Part shown: piece after piece, positions 41,059-49,084 of the stretch
How positions within the stretch are numbered: position 1 is the first letter of the stretch
Layout of the letters: every line of letters starts with the position of its first letter
Assembly (NCBI GenBank): GCA_964030785.1
Contig: OZ034970.1
Coordinates: 38,057,901-38,121,900, forward strand
Reading direction: 5' to 3'
Source: Siderastrea siderea
Lineage: Eukaryota; Cnidaria; Anthozoa; Scleractinia; Rhizangiidae
DNA length: 64,000 nucleotides
Notes under the pieces: model-generated
Database searches by the model: none
What the model saw: the letters and a program-made list of their open reading frames with translations, nothing else
Told to the model about the DNA's origin: nothing
Made by a program: the position numbers and the translations under genes

Positions 41059-41738
41059 TTCTTTACTCGACGGCCTTTCCTGTTTTTTGTCTTCCTTTGT
41101 TTTACACCAAGACCTAGTTTTTGTTTTGTGTTAATCAAGAAGCGAGCTGTTTGCCCCCATTTTGGCATCTGTCCATAAGGTATTTCATCCAATGACTTAA
41201 CCATTTTCTTGTCACATTCACCTTTGTTTTTCCCCATATCATAACAAATATCATGATGAGCTGCTATTTCATCCACTTTATTGTAAGGTTGTACGTGCCA
41301 TTTGGTGACCTCTCCAGTGTTCCTATCATACTCTAACTGTTTATCGAGAGGATTGTATGGTCCCATGTATTTATAATTTCCAGGAGTCCATCCAGCTTTT
41401 GGTTTCGGTATTTTCCCAATTAGTTTATGTATATCAACACCAGCACCATCCAAATCCTTCCTGTCAGTTTTATACTTTCTATTTGGTCTTATTTTGGTTG
41501 ATAATTGATCAAGAGCTTGACTTCCAACATTTTGAATCATTGGATTCAACTTATCCAGAGCATAATCGATAGCCTTTTTCTGCAGTTTTGGGTTTCTCAA
41601 AGCTTCTGATCCATAATATCTTCCCATTTCAACAGCCTTTTTTCCCAACCAAGGAATACCGTGGTGAATCAATAAATCAGTACCAGTTGATGCTACTGTA
41701 TCTAGTAAGCCCGCCCCTTTCGACGGGCTAGCCCGTTT
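41055..41738 (-). CDS. Parvovirus-type phospholipase A2 protein, reached by -1 frameshift, element 1
   Basis: The frame holds the calcium loop YKYMGPYNPL and the catalytic His-Asp HHDICYD, spaced as in the PLA2 domain of parvovirus VP1 (known to act in endosomal escape). It ends with a basic tail. The frame lacks an ATG before the domain: it opens only after a stop within the preceding gene, and the first ATG (MGRYYGSEAL) comes ~25 residues into a stretch conserved between copies. In phase with the upstream Cys-rich gene lies G GGA AAC (41741-41735), five bases before a 6-bp GC stem, and a -1 shift leads exactly into this frame. I therefore annotate it as the downstream half of a frameshift protein. 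Splicing is the alternative. Confidence 0.8.
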   Translation of the reverse strand, partial: KRASPSKGAGLLDTVASTGTDLLIHHGIPWLGKKAVEMGRYYGSEALRNPKLQKKAIDYALDKLNPMIQNVGSQALDQLSTKIRPNRKYKTDRKDLDGAGVDIHKLIGKIPKPKAGWTPGNYKYMGPYNPLDKQLEYDRNTGEVTKWHVQPYNKVDEIAAHHDICYDMGKNKGECDKKMVKSLDEIPYGQMPKWGQTARFLINTKQKLGLGVKQRKTKNRKGRRVKK

Positions 41739-41887
41739 CCCGCCTGTTTAACGAATTTAGTCTTAGTTATTCCGCATTCTGCACAAGTACATTTAAGCAT
41801 AAGCCTCCCATTTTTAGCCTTTTCATATCGTTCACTCCCAGGCACACATTCTGTGACCATCTTTTGTTTCACGCAATATGATCTCAT
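41702..41887 (-). CDS. Cys-rich small protein 2 (upstream half of PLA2 fusion), element 1
   Basis: 61 residues from ATG 41887. A Cys-rich module (C at 5, 13, then KCTCAECG) followed by a basic end, ARRKGRAY. The first ~45 residues are paralogous to the N-terminus of the gene just upstream (41909-42310), where the module continues in frame into another C-terminal domain. This supports the idea that here the continuation is the PLA2 frame reached by frameshift. The function is unknown; the position among virion genes suggests a packaged protein. Confidence 0.75.
   Translation of the reverse strand: MRSYCVKQKMVTECVPGSERYEKAKNGRLMLKCTCAECGITKTKFVKQAGNGLARRKGRAY
41708..41741 (-). promoter_or_regulatory. 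Candidate -1 frameshift signal (G GGA AAC + stem), element 1
   Basis: Slippery heptamer in phase with the Cys-rich gene (41741-41735), a five-base spacer, then stem AGCCCG / CGGGCT (41729-41724 and 41713-41708) with a ten-base loop. An alternative stem CGGGCTAGCCCG overlaps it, as in pseudoknot-type signals. Identical heptamer, spacer length and stem occur in element 2. Confidence 0.7.
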
Positions 41888-41908
41888 ATATATATGAGTT
41901 AGATTAGA

Positions 41909-42310
41909 TTAAGGTTCAATATATACGTTCTCATATTTACCAGTTTTTGGATTTTTCACCAAACGCATGACAGTACCCTTCTTTGGTTTAGTCCAGAATT
42001 TCTTGCTTGTTATACCTGTTGGTTCTGTGAAAGCACCTTTTAAGATATCACCAGACCAATATCGGTCAAATACATGGTTGGTTGATGGAATTACTTTGCG
42101 AGTTATTTGTTCGGCTATTTTGGCTGCCTCAAAAGCTTTACCTAATGGATTTTCACCTCCTTTTTGACTTTTGACAAATCGGGTCTTAGTAATACCACAT
42201 TCACCACAAATACATTTAAGCATAAGCCTCCCATTTTTGGCTCTCACATATCGTTCACTCCCAGGTACACATTCTGTGACCCTTTTTTGTTTCACGCAAT
42301 AAGATTTCAT
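41909..42310 (-). CDS. Cys-rich protein 1 with basic C-terminal domain, element 1
   Basis: 133 residues. The same Cys-rich N-terminal module as its neighbour (KCICGECGITKTRFVK), then an Ala/Lys-rich helix and a conserved C-terminal region (HVFDRYWSGDILKGAF). Small, basic and within the capsid gene block, so a virion core or minor capsid role is likely by comparison with adenovirus core proteins; this is inference. ATG 42310 follows TATATAT. Confidence 0.65.
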   Translation of the reverse strand: MKSYCVKQKRVTECVPGSERYVRAKNGRLMLKCICGECGITKTRFVKSQKGGENPLGKAFEAAKIAEQITRKVIPSTNHVFDRYWSGDILKGAFTEPTGITSKKFWTKPKKGTVMRLVKNPKTGKYENVYIEP

Positions 42311-42321
42311 ATATAACTTGA

Positions 42322-42867
42322 TTACATATTTTTGAAATACCGTTCTAGAAACCTCTCATTATTCGTCGTATCATATATGTCGAAAACTTCCAACAGATCA
42401 AAATATGATTTACCCTTATTCATCTCATTCAAAAAGTACAAACAGAAGTAACCGCATGTTGTCGTCAGTAAATTTTGTATTTGATTGTTCTGATGAAGCA
42501 ATGTTAAATTCTTTTTTCTCGCATGATTGACCATTTCTTGGAAGGGAGGCAAACCAAAGCTATCAAAGTAATTGATGACTTTGTCCTTAACATAAGTAGC
42601 CACCCAATGACTCCCTGACATATAACTCGGTTCAAGATTGTAAATGAATAGAGCCTGTTTATGATTGTGAGGAACATTTTCATCTCGAGACAGAACATCT
42701 TTGATTGGGATATTCAGATATTTACACCATTTTATTAAATCATAATTGCTTAATGGGACATTCTTATGGAATTTTGGTTTTACAACAGAATGTTTAGAAG
42801 AGGGACTTTTTTGAAGGGTGAGTTCTTGCCCAATAGTAGACCGTTGCCCTTTTTGGGAGCTTTTTTT
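42322..42867 (-). CDS. Adenain-type cysteine protease, -1 frame of the pVI-like gene, element 1
   Basis: Maturation protease of the adenovirus type (clan CE). Catalytic residues: His in SGSHWV, Asp in NYFDSFG, and Cys in TTTCGYFCLYF. The conserved domain starts well upstream (LSNYDLIKWCKYLN...), but that part contains no ATG; the first ATG (42621) is only three residues before the catalytic His. The frame opens directly at an A9 run (42869-42861) inside the 3' end of the pVI-like gene, where a -1 shift would join them. The same layout holds in element 2. Non-AUG initiation or splicing are alternatives. Confidence 0.85.
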   Translation of the reverse strand, partial: KKSSQKGQRSTIGQELTLQKSPSSKHSVVKPKFHKNVPLSNYDLIKWCKYLNIPIKDVLSRDENVPHNHKQALFIYNLEPSYMSGSHWVATYVKDKVINYFDSFGLPPFQEMVNHARKKNLTLLHQNNQIQNLLTTTCGYFCLYFLNEMNKGKSYFDLLEVFDIYDTTNNERFLERYFKNM

Positions 42868-43622
42868 TTAGTCCCCATACCGATTGTACCGTTCGGCCAA
42901 TTTCCATAAAAAGGCGGTGTTCTATACATTGGCATTAACAAACCACCATCCTGATTATCATTGGTTAGTTGTGATATAGATCTGGGTGGTCTTTGTTTCG
43001 GTTGACCCATCTGAGGGGCACCTTTACCAGTCATCTTCTTTATTGCCTCAATAGCTAAAGGGACTCCAATTGATGCAAGAAGAGTGCCCAAGAAACCACC
43101 TGTTTGTACTTTAGTCGGTTTTATATGAACACCAGAGCCTGTTTGTAGAGCATTTAATATATCCTTCTTTTGTTTGGTTGTCAAAAGATGTTTATATGCT
43201 ATCAACTGATCGATTTTATTTTGTGGTATGAGAAACCCACCAGTTTGAACACCTTTTCCAGATATCTTCTTAACAATCTGAGATGCTCCTTCACTAGCTG
43301 CTCCAGCTAAAGCCGACAATCCAAGAGTCTTAGCAATCGTTGGAACAAAAGTTCTTCCAAGCGCCAGAACTGTAGACAGAAGAGATCCACCTAATTGCTT
43401 TCGAATGTTTGTTTTAGAAAGTTTAATGTCCATTCCCTTTTTCAATTTTCTATTTTTTTCCAATCGTTTAACTATATTCTGAGGCACGTATAGAGTGTCA
43501 TTCCCAGATAGAGAGTCCTTCGTGAGCCTTAGAACTATTGTTTCTCTTTTATGATACGCGTTACTAAGATTCTTTTTCTGGTTTGGTGATAAACTAACTT
43601 TAATTTCGTATAGTTGTGTCAT
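42780..43622 (-). CDS. pVI-like minor capsid protein, element 1
   Basis: 280 residues. N-terminal ~95 residues are charged. Then two hydrophobic/amphipathic segments (SLLSTVLALGRTF...LSALAGAASEG, ~95-130, and GFLGTLLASIGVPLAIEAIKK, ~180-205) separated by a helical linker, and a Gly/Pro/Lys-rich tail. This pattern and its place between protease and major capsid resemble adenovirus pVI/adintovirus virion proteins with membrane-active helices; sequence identity to pVI was not tested. The stop lies inside the protease frame, after the A9 frameshift candidate. Confidence 0.65.
   Translation of the reverse strand: MTQLYEIKVSLSPNQKKNLSNAYHKRETIVLRLTKDSLSGNDTLYVPQNIVKRLEKNRKLKKGMDIKLSKTNIRKQLGGSLLSTVLALGRTFVPTIAKTLGLSALAGAASEGASQIVKKISGKGVQTGGFLIPQNKIDQLIAYKHLLTTKQKKDILNALQTGSGVHIKPTKVQTGGFLGTLLASIGVPLAIEAIKKMTGKGAPQMGQPKQRPPRSISQLTNDNQDGGLLMPMYRTPPFYGNWPNGTIGMGTKKKAPKKGNGLLLGKNSPFKKVPLLNILL
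42861..42869 (-). promoter_or_regulatory. A9 slippery run, candidate -1 frameshift to protease, element 1
   Basis: Nine A in phase as AAA AAA AAA within the pVI-like gene. The protease frame (-1) has a stop ending at the first A, so it opens precisely here. Only a weak CCC/GGG hairpin follows. Polymerase slippage on the A run would have the same effect. Confidence 0.5.
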
Positions 43623-43696
43623 ATAATATATGTTAGATAAATTCTCTTTTAAAAAACATATTCATTTAAATTTTCATCGATGTAAAACTTATTTAT

Positions 43697-44986
43697 TTAA
43701 ACTATCATCAATTCGTTTCCAACTGTCTTTACTACAACCTCACTCTCGTAAAATACGATGCTATGAGCTCGGACGTTTGCTGCTGGGGCTACATTGAGAC
43801 GATAATGGAGAATCAACTGTTTAGGATCTCTCGTCACTACCTCTTTCTGATATGACAAATCGAAATACAATAATCCATACAAACTAGTGAAATTGGATAC
43901 ATTAAGCTGTGTTCCTGAATTGTAATCGTTCTTACGAAATGCATATGACATGAGATCATTAAATATCCGTATTTTAGAGTCACTATCATATTCCAACTCT
44001 GGGTAAAATGTATTGTTTCCGTATTCTAAACGGCAGCTTGAGAGAGAGCTATTAGCGTCAGCGGCATTCAACTTGAAAGTGTCAAACAAATACGGACTCC
44101 TCTCTGCTTCATCAGCATTTGGTGCGTCTGTCCTCTGGAGATATATAAAAACATGTTTAACGTCATCGATAGCTGGACTGATTTGAAACATATTCTGAAT
44201 AGCTCTGGTATTTGCTGACTGATTGTAGAGATCTCGCATATATGTCCAGGTTGTTGGTTTGAGAAACTCTGAAACGAAATTACTATACATGCTGTCTTTT
44301 GGGATTAATCTTGGGAGCCAAAGATACAATCTCTTTACTACAACACGACCAGGGTCTGCGCCATTTGCCATGTGAATCAGTTCACTGTCTTCGTTAAATG
44401 TAAGTTCAATTGTGAGCTGCATCGGAGGCAACATTTTTCTTTCTAATTCTTGAAAAAAGCTGTATCTGTTTAAGGGAATCATCTCGTTAATACTTTTAGC
44501 TCCTCCGCCGCCGTTATTCTGATTAGCCTGGGTTAAAATACGACGGGCTTCAAAACCTGTGTTTGTATTTGCTGTAGTTCCATCAGTATCAAGATACCAG
44601 AACGAATTCTTCCCAACAGATCTACTAAAATCATCACTGTATTCAAGGAGATTTTTGACATTCGTTATTCGATGCAAATTATCACTCTCGTATACTATTT
44701 TACCAGACGATTTAATAACCATATGTCTGATTAGACTGTGAGATCCGTTTATCATAGTGATGCGATCCGCTTGAGCATATCCAACACCATCTGCCCTTTT
44801 TTGAAGCTCTTTAGTTACTTCGAAATACCCATTAAAAAAATCGAACATAGTCGACCTATCGTTGATTGTGAATCTGTAACCTGTCTTTTTCTGGCTTTGA
44901 TTGTTAGCAGGTTGCTCAATGACATTATCCAAATGGAAACGAACGTATTCATATCGTTGTAGATTTTCATTTGTTCTGAAACTCAT
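43697..44986 (-). CDS. Major capsid protein (hexon-like double jelly roll), element 1
   Basis: 429 residues, the most conserved large frame apart from the ATPase, and the same length in element 2. Rich in beta-strand-type stretches, with no TM segment. Length and gene position (between pVI-like and penton-like genes) fit the hexon of adintoviruses, which form icosahedral capsids from double-jelly-roll trimers. Identification rests on synteny and size, not on a tested alignment. ATG 44986 is preceded by TATCTAAACTACTCATATAA, the motif shared by the structural genes. Confidence 0.78.
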   Translation of the reverse strand: MSFRTNENLQRYEYVRFHLDNVIEQPANNQSQKKTGYRFTINDRSTMFDFFNGYFEVTKELQKRADGVGYAQADRITMINGSHSLIRHMVIKSSGKIVYESDNLHRITNVKNLLEYSDDFSRSVGKNSFWYLDTDGTTANTNTGFEARRILTQANQNNGGGGAKSINEMIPLNRYSFFQELERKMLPPMQLTIELTFNEDSELIHMANGADPGRVVVKRLYLWLPRLIPKDSMYSNFVSEFLKPTTWTYMRDLYNQSANTRAIQNMFQISPAIDDVKHVFIYLQRTDAPNADEAERSPYLFDTFKLNAADANSSLSSCRLEYGNNTFYPELEYDSDSKIRIFNDLMSYAFRKNDYNSGTQLNVSNFTSLYGLLYFDLSYQKEVVTRDPKQLILHYRLNVAPAANVRAHSIVFYESEVVVKTVGNELMIV

Positions 44987-45017
44987 TTATATGAGTAGTT
45001 TAGATAAAATTCACTTT

Positions 45018-45368
45018 TTAATAACCAGTACCAGATATAAGTCTATTCAGAATTGTGTTGTAATCTTCTTGTTTTGGTTTAGTAGGTTTGGTAGGTTTCA
45101 TTGGTTGTTTAGTTGAACCATGTAATTTTCTCATAATAAGCTCTCCGCTTTTTTCAGCTGCTTTTTTTCCCAGTTTGTCTCCAGCATGTGAAATACCAGA
45201 TTCAAGCGCTTTTTTGGCAAAAGGTTTTAAAACCATTTCTGGAACTTTACTTAACACCCTTCCAACTGGTTTGAATATGTTATCAACAATAATCCCAGAT
45301 CCTTTATGCTTATAAACAAATCGTCCAAGTTTTGGATGATAAATTCGCTTGTATTCATACGACGACAT
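45018..45368 (-). CDS. Small basic virion-type protein, element 1
   Basis: 116 residues. A Tyr/His-rich start (EYKRIYHPKLGRFVY), a central amphipathic helix with many Lys and Ala, then a Pro/Thr/Lys repeat (KPTKPTKPK) and a conserved end, LISGTGY. It sits between the two capsid genes. Probably a DNA-condensing or membrane-active virion component; no family is recognised. Confidence 0.55.
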   Translation of the reverse strand: MSSYEYKRIYHPKLGRFVYKHKGSGIIVDNIFKPVGRVLSKVPEMVLKPFAKKALESGISHAGDKLGKKAAEKSGELIMRKLHGSTKQPMKPTKPTKPKQEDYNTILNRLISGTGY

Positions 45369-45386
45369 ATATAACTATTAGTTAGA

Positions 45387-46130
45387 TTAATCTCTCTTCT
45401 CTCTTAAAATCAAACTGAATGAAGTGTCACTATGATTAAGATCTATGATTCTTCGTTTACCGTCGGTGATATAAATCCGAATTTTATTAATCGTATTTTT
45501 ATTACACGGGTTGTACTGTACTCGTCGAGGCTCTTGTGTGAAACTATAACTCGGGGTGAGAGTTGAGGTACTGAAACTATATATAATATCTGACTCTTCA
45601 CCATCGACAAGACTGTCACTTATCAAATCACAATGAACATTCAATATTTCTCTGTCTTGTGAGAGATTAGGAATGTAATCTCCAACATTTACACTACTTG
45701 TTAGAATCTTTTCATTGAAACCAATAAGATCATTAAAATTACTTTGAGTAAGATCTAATCTGTAATTTGAGGCTAGTGTTATTATTGTCCTGAATACAGT
45801 ATCGTTAAACTCCAGAGTGATTGGATATTGAGGGTTTGATGAGGTTCCTGTTTTTGTTTTTTCTTTGATTAAATTGTCAAAATCAATGTAATTCCATACT
45901 CCAGGGTTGAATATAATTTCCGTCCAATTAGTACCACTATCTGTCGAATATCTTATTTTCTGATTATCAAGTTCCCTTGTCACATTAAACCAAGTAAATG
46001 ACATCGAAATGATTCGATCTAGGCCGATTTCATATTGTCTGTTTGAATCCAGTATTATCGGATTACTGTATTTGATTGTGAAATCTGATGGTTTATTACC
46101 ACTTATACCTTTGACGATATGACTATTCAT
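45387..46130 (-). CDS. Penton-like (single jelly roll) minor capsid protein, element 1
   Basis: 247 residues. Contains NKPSDFTIKYSNPI, LDSNRQYEIGLDRI and SFTWFNV, sequence features I associate with the penton/minor capsid of cnidarian Polinton-type elements. The first ~10 residues differ from the element 2 protein, the rest is nearly identical. Expected at the vertices, with the fibre-like protein as a possible partner. Confidence 0.75.
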   Translation of the reverse strand: MNSHIVKGISGNKPSDFTIKYSNPIILDSNRQYEIGLDRIISMSFTWFNVTRELDNQKIRYSTDSGTNWTEIIFNPGVWNYIDFDNLIKEKTKTGTSSNPQYPITLEFNDTVFRTIITLASNYRLDLTQSNFNDLIGFNEKILTSSVNVGDYIPNLSQDREILNVHCDLISDSLVDGEESDIIYSFSTSTLTPSYSFTQEPRRVQYNPCNKNTINKIRIYITDGKRRIIDLNHSDTSFSLILREKRD

Positions 46131-46138
46131 TTATATGA

Positions 46139-47134
46139 TTAGTTTAGACTAAAATAGTTTTTGTATATTTTGTTATATTGCGGCCTGTTCAAAATAGAGT
46201 TTCTCAACAAGATGTCGAGAAGAGCGACGCCTGTATTCCGTAGTTCGATGCTATTGTTACCAGCAACCTTTGATCCGATAATCAGTTCAAGTTTTTTCAT
46301 CATTTCTGTTGGATTATTGAAAAACATTACCTGTCCACCTTTTTTTGTTTTTTTCTTCAAACCAGATCCTTTAATATTTTTCAGTTTTTGATTGTTGTAA
46401 TTGATATAATCAGTAAGAACCTTTCTTGTATCTTGAATAATTTTTCTTCGATATTGAGCCTCAGCTTCAGTCATTAAACCACTATTTAATTTTTTAGTGA
46501 TATCACTCCAATAACCATTGAGTTTCCAACGTTTCTCTTTAGCATTTTTCAAGGTTGTTTTCAGATAAGATTTACTTTTTTTTTCATTCATATCTTCTTG
46601 TTGAAGTCGTAATTCAATATCATCATAGTTAGGAATTTGAAGTTCATCTAAAGCTTGATTTATTCTATCCTCCTCAAGGATTTCGTAATCTGGTACTTCT
46701 TCTTCTTCGTATCCAGGTGGAAGATCTTCAGGTTCATACATAAATTCTGGATCTATATACATTTGTTTTTCACCTGATGCTAAATCCTTAAGGACATCTT
46801 CATAAGATGGAGGTTTTGGAACTAACTGTTTCTCGTTTTCAGGTAAAACAGGTTGATCAAACAAATCATCCAATCCATAATCAGGCACTTCATCTTCAAT
46901 AGCTATTCCATAATCTGGAACAGGTCGCTTTTTCTTTGGTAATCTTCTCAACGGTGCTTTTGGGGCTGTAAGTTCCTTTAACTCAGATGTTATAGGTTTG
47001 AAAAGTTTCTCTGCCTCGACTTCACCCATTTGATCAGATATCGTTTTTTGTTTTATTGTCTCTCTTACTGTATTAATCTTTTTACCAAGCTCGGATCGTT
47101 TCTCAGCCATTTCTTTCCATTTGAGTAAACTCAT
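46139..47134 (-). CDS. PPxY-motif virion-type protein, element 1
   Basis: 331 residues. An acidic, Pro-rich middle holds two PPxY motifs (PPSYEDV and PPGYEEE, around 135-180) and repeated PDYG/PDYE words. The flanking regions are helical and Lys-rich, and the C-terminus has a conserved hydrophobic block (VALLDILLRNSIL). PPxY binds WW domains of Nedd4-type ubiquitin ligases and occurs in adenovirus pVI and retroviral Gag. It is the first gene of the leftward structural unit. No family name can be given. Confidence 0.65.
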   Translation of the reverse strand: MSLLKWKEMAEKRSELGKKINTVRETIKQKTISDQMGEVEAEKLFKPITSELKELTAPKAPLRRLPKKKRPVPDYGIAIEDEVPDYGLDDLFDQPVLPENEKQLVPKPPSYEDVLKDLASGEKQMYIDPEFMYEPEDLPPGYEEEEVPDYEILEEDRINQALDELQIPNYDDIELRLQQEDMNEKKSKSYLKTTLKNAKEKRWKLNGYWSDITKKLNSGLMTEAEAQYRRKIIQDTRKVLTDYINYNNQKLKNIKGSGLKKKTKKGGQVMFFNNPTEMMKKLELIIGSKVAGNNSIELRNTGVALLDILLRNSILNRPQYNKIYKNYFSLN

Positions 47135-47262
47135 TATATCATTTGTTTACATAAAATTTCATATTTTGTTCGGAAAAATTAGGGTTATTATATATAAAAA
47201 CGCTCGCATAGCGTGCCGCATAGCGTGTCGCCATGCGATAAAATTGTATAACATATTATCAT
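47135..47262. promoter_or_regulatory. Bidirectional promoter with GCATAGCGTG repeats, element 1
   Basis: Separates the leftward structural unit from the rightward ATPase/fibre unit. Contains TATATATAAAAA and two copies of CGCATAGCGTG with a related CCATGCGATA. The same set occurs, inverted, at 53466-53593. Confidence 0.65.
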
Positions 47263-47904
47263 ATGAAGATTCAAAATTACGACATTCAAGATGATGAAAA
47301 CAACGATTTTGTTCAATTAAAGAGTTTCATGCCAAACCGATGTTTCAGGATGCTTATTTGTGCTCCCTCTGGTGGTGGCAAGACTAACCTTTTGCTTGAT
47401 ATGATATATAGGCTTCTCTATTTTGATAAGATATACCTTTATGCTCGAAATCTCCAACAAAGCAAATATAAGCATCTGTTGAAATCTCTTGAACCAATAT
47501 CAAAAGAGGTCGGTTATGACGTAATCGAAGCAAGTAATGATGACATCATCCCTCTCACAGATTTGTCTGATGAAAACCAAAAATTAATCATATTTGATGA
47601 CTATTTGAATACAGGTAAGAAAAATGACGAACGGATACGAGACTACTTCACCAATTCAAGAAATAAAAATTGTTGTTGTATATATTTGAGTCAAAGCTAT
47701 TACGGAACCGATAAAACAATAAGACTGAATAGTTCACATTTTTGTGTTTTTGATTTTCCTTCTATAAACGAGCAATCCATGATTTGTCGAGAACTGAACA
47801 TAAATAAATCAGATTATCAGAAAGCTACTAAGGATCCATATAGTTTTTTGTATGTTGATAAGGTCAAAAAAAAGGTAGCCCGAAATTTCGATGAAAGAAT
47901 ATAA
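47263..47904 (+). CDS. FtsK/HerA-type genome packaging ATPase, element 1
   Basis: 213 residues. Walker A APSGGGKT (residues ~32-39), Walker B KLIIFDDY (~108), and a following SQSYYG sensor-like segment. Matches in size and layout the A32-like packaging ATPases of Polintons and adenovirus-like viruses that pump DNA into capsids. Element 2 differs by two inserted residues and a few substitutions. First gene of the rightward unit. Confidence 0.92.
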   Translation: MKIQNYDIQDDENNDFVQLKSFMPNRCFRMLICAPSGGGKTNLLLDMIYRLLYFDKIYLYARNLQQSKYKHLLKSLEPISKEVGYDVIEASNDDIIPLTDLSDENQKLIIFDDYLNTGKKNDERIRDYFTNSRNKNCCCIYLSQSYYGTDKTIRLNSSHFCVFDFPSINEQSMICRELNINKSDYQKATKDPYSFLYVDKVKKKVARNFDERI

Positions 47905-47915
47905 ACCAATAATAT

Positions 47916-48866
47916 ATGAGTTATACTAACGGTATCCTTAATCATGATGATTCTCAAGGACTAAGTAAAATAGGTTTAAGAGGTTTACCTGGTATTGGAT
48001 TTAAATTAGATGCTAATAATGATTATGATATGCAGAATAAAAAATTAGTGAATGTAAAACAAGGAACTAATAATGATGATGTGGTTACTAAACAATATAT
48101 TGATTCTGAAATAGCTAAGATTCCAAGTGTGGATACATCTAAATTTGTTGCAATATCTGGTGATACGATGACAGGGTCACTCGTTGTCCCAAAAGACAAT
48201 TATCCAGTTCATGGTAATCTCAACAAGGTTATCAATTATGAATCGCAAAGAGAGATATTCTTGTCAAAGAAGGAAGGGGGTCAAATGGAAGTAAATATTG
48301 ATATGAATAATAATACAATTTTCAATGTGAAAGACCCAACACAGGCAGATCAAGCCACAAACAAAAAATATGTTAATAATCAACTTGAAAAAAAACTGGA
48401 TAAAGGATCTGATATTGATATGAAAAATAATTCAATTATCAATCTTGATCTTCCATCAAACCAAAGAGACGCCGCATGTGTCGAGTTTGTTAACAACAGA
48501 ATTGATGACATGACACAAAAAAAGTTTCTCAAAGTTGATGGCACCAACAATATGACTGGAAACTTGAATTTAAATAACAATAAAATTATTAACTTACAAA
48601 CCGATTACAGAAATTCAAAATCCGCAGTTAATGTTGATTTTGTGCAAGAGGAAATAAAAGATTTGAGAAATCTTGTCACTCAAAAAATTCGTGAATCTCA
48701 GATCAATAACTCAGAACAAAAACGAGACGCCTTCAGATACTTGATGGAAGACACTGATGAATCTTCGAGTGAAAACAATATCGAGGTTTTGGGTATTGTC
48801 GATTTTCCCAATTCTCCACATCAAATTAATAAAAAAGCTTACCAACTTAAACTCTTGTTTGAAAAA
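47916..48866 (+). pseudogene. Fibre-like collar-repeat protein, truncated by element 2
   Basis: Starts at ATG 47916 and follows the 588-residue homologue of element 2 (51040-52806) up to GAAAAAAG at 48861-48868, then runs into the element 2 tip and stops at 48974 after ~35 foreign codons. The remaining N-terminal 317 residues hold the four collar-type repeats (M-x-N-K/N-x-I-x-N-[VL], then D-x-[AV]-x-x-x-[YF]-V) and lose the C-terminal head. The homologue shows that the truncation is due to insertion. Confidence 0.88.
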
Positions 48867-48932
48867 AGTAGTTATAGAGTTGGCGGTACCAGATCAGAAA
48901 TGATCTGTTACCGAACCAACTCTATAACTACT
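48867..48932. repeat. Terminal foldback hairpin of element 2
   Basis: AGTAGTTATAGAGTTGG and its complement form the outer stem; the inner part GGTACCAGATCA/TGATCT...TTACC pairs with small bulges around a GAAA loop. Confidence 0.9.
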
Positions 48933-48972
48933 ATCCATCAGATGGAGATCATTTTTTATTTCACATGTCGGT

Positions 48973-49030
48973 AAGGAGCCGAGCAGGCTCGGGAAGTCGT
49001 CAGGACTTGTCCTGACGAGTGAGGCTCCTT
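48973..49030. repeat. Three-way (T-shaped) foldback in the element 2 terminus
   Basis: Outer stem AAGGAG/CTCCTT (48973-48978, 49025-49030) encloses two perfect hairpins: CCGAGC/GCTCGG (48979-48992) and TCGTCAGGAC/GTCCTGACGA (48997-49018). This is the topology of an AAV-type terminal repeat. Confidence 0.8.
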
Positions 49031-49033
49031 CCG

Positions 49034-49084
49034 GCCTACAGTGGGTAGAGAGGTACGTAGTACCTCTCGTAGGGCACTGTAGGC
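49034..49084. repeat. Second nested foldback in the element 2 terminus
   Basis: Stem GCCTACAGTG/CACTGTAGGC (49034-49043, 49075-49084) encloses GAGAGGTAC/GTACCTCTC (49048-49056, 49060-49068). It directly follows the T-shaped structure. Confidence 0.8.

Larger units (their letters stand above)
34391..48866 (-). mobile_element. Element 1: endogenous adintovirus/Polinton, interrupted
   Basis: Starts with AG, as Polintons do, at 34391, after a candidate 6-bp target duplication AGAGTG (34385-34390). Reading rightwards it has a terminal repeat, polB, AT-hook protein, BRO-N/nuclease, integrase, PLA2, small Cys-rich proteins, protease, pVI-like, major capsid, small basic, penton-like and PPxY genes, all on the minus strand, then ATPase and fibre-like genes on the plus strand. 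At 48866 the fibre gene is cut by element 2. The rest of the fibre, the SLATT- and VLTF3-like genes and the second terminal repeat should lie beyond the window. All complete genes are open, so the copy looks young. Confidence 0.9.

Noticed and set aside
48380..48580. 66-codon antisense frame (also at 52142-52342)
   Set aside because: It is the antisense shadow of the collar repeats of the fibre gene and is only conserved because that gene is.
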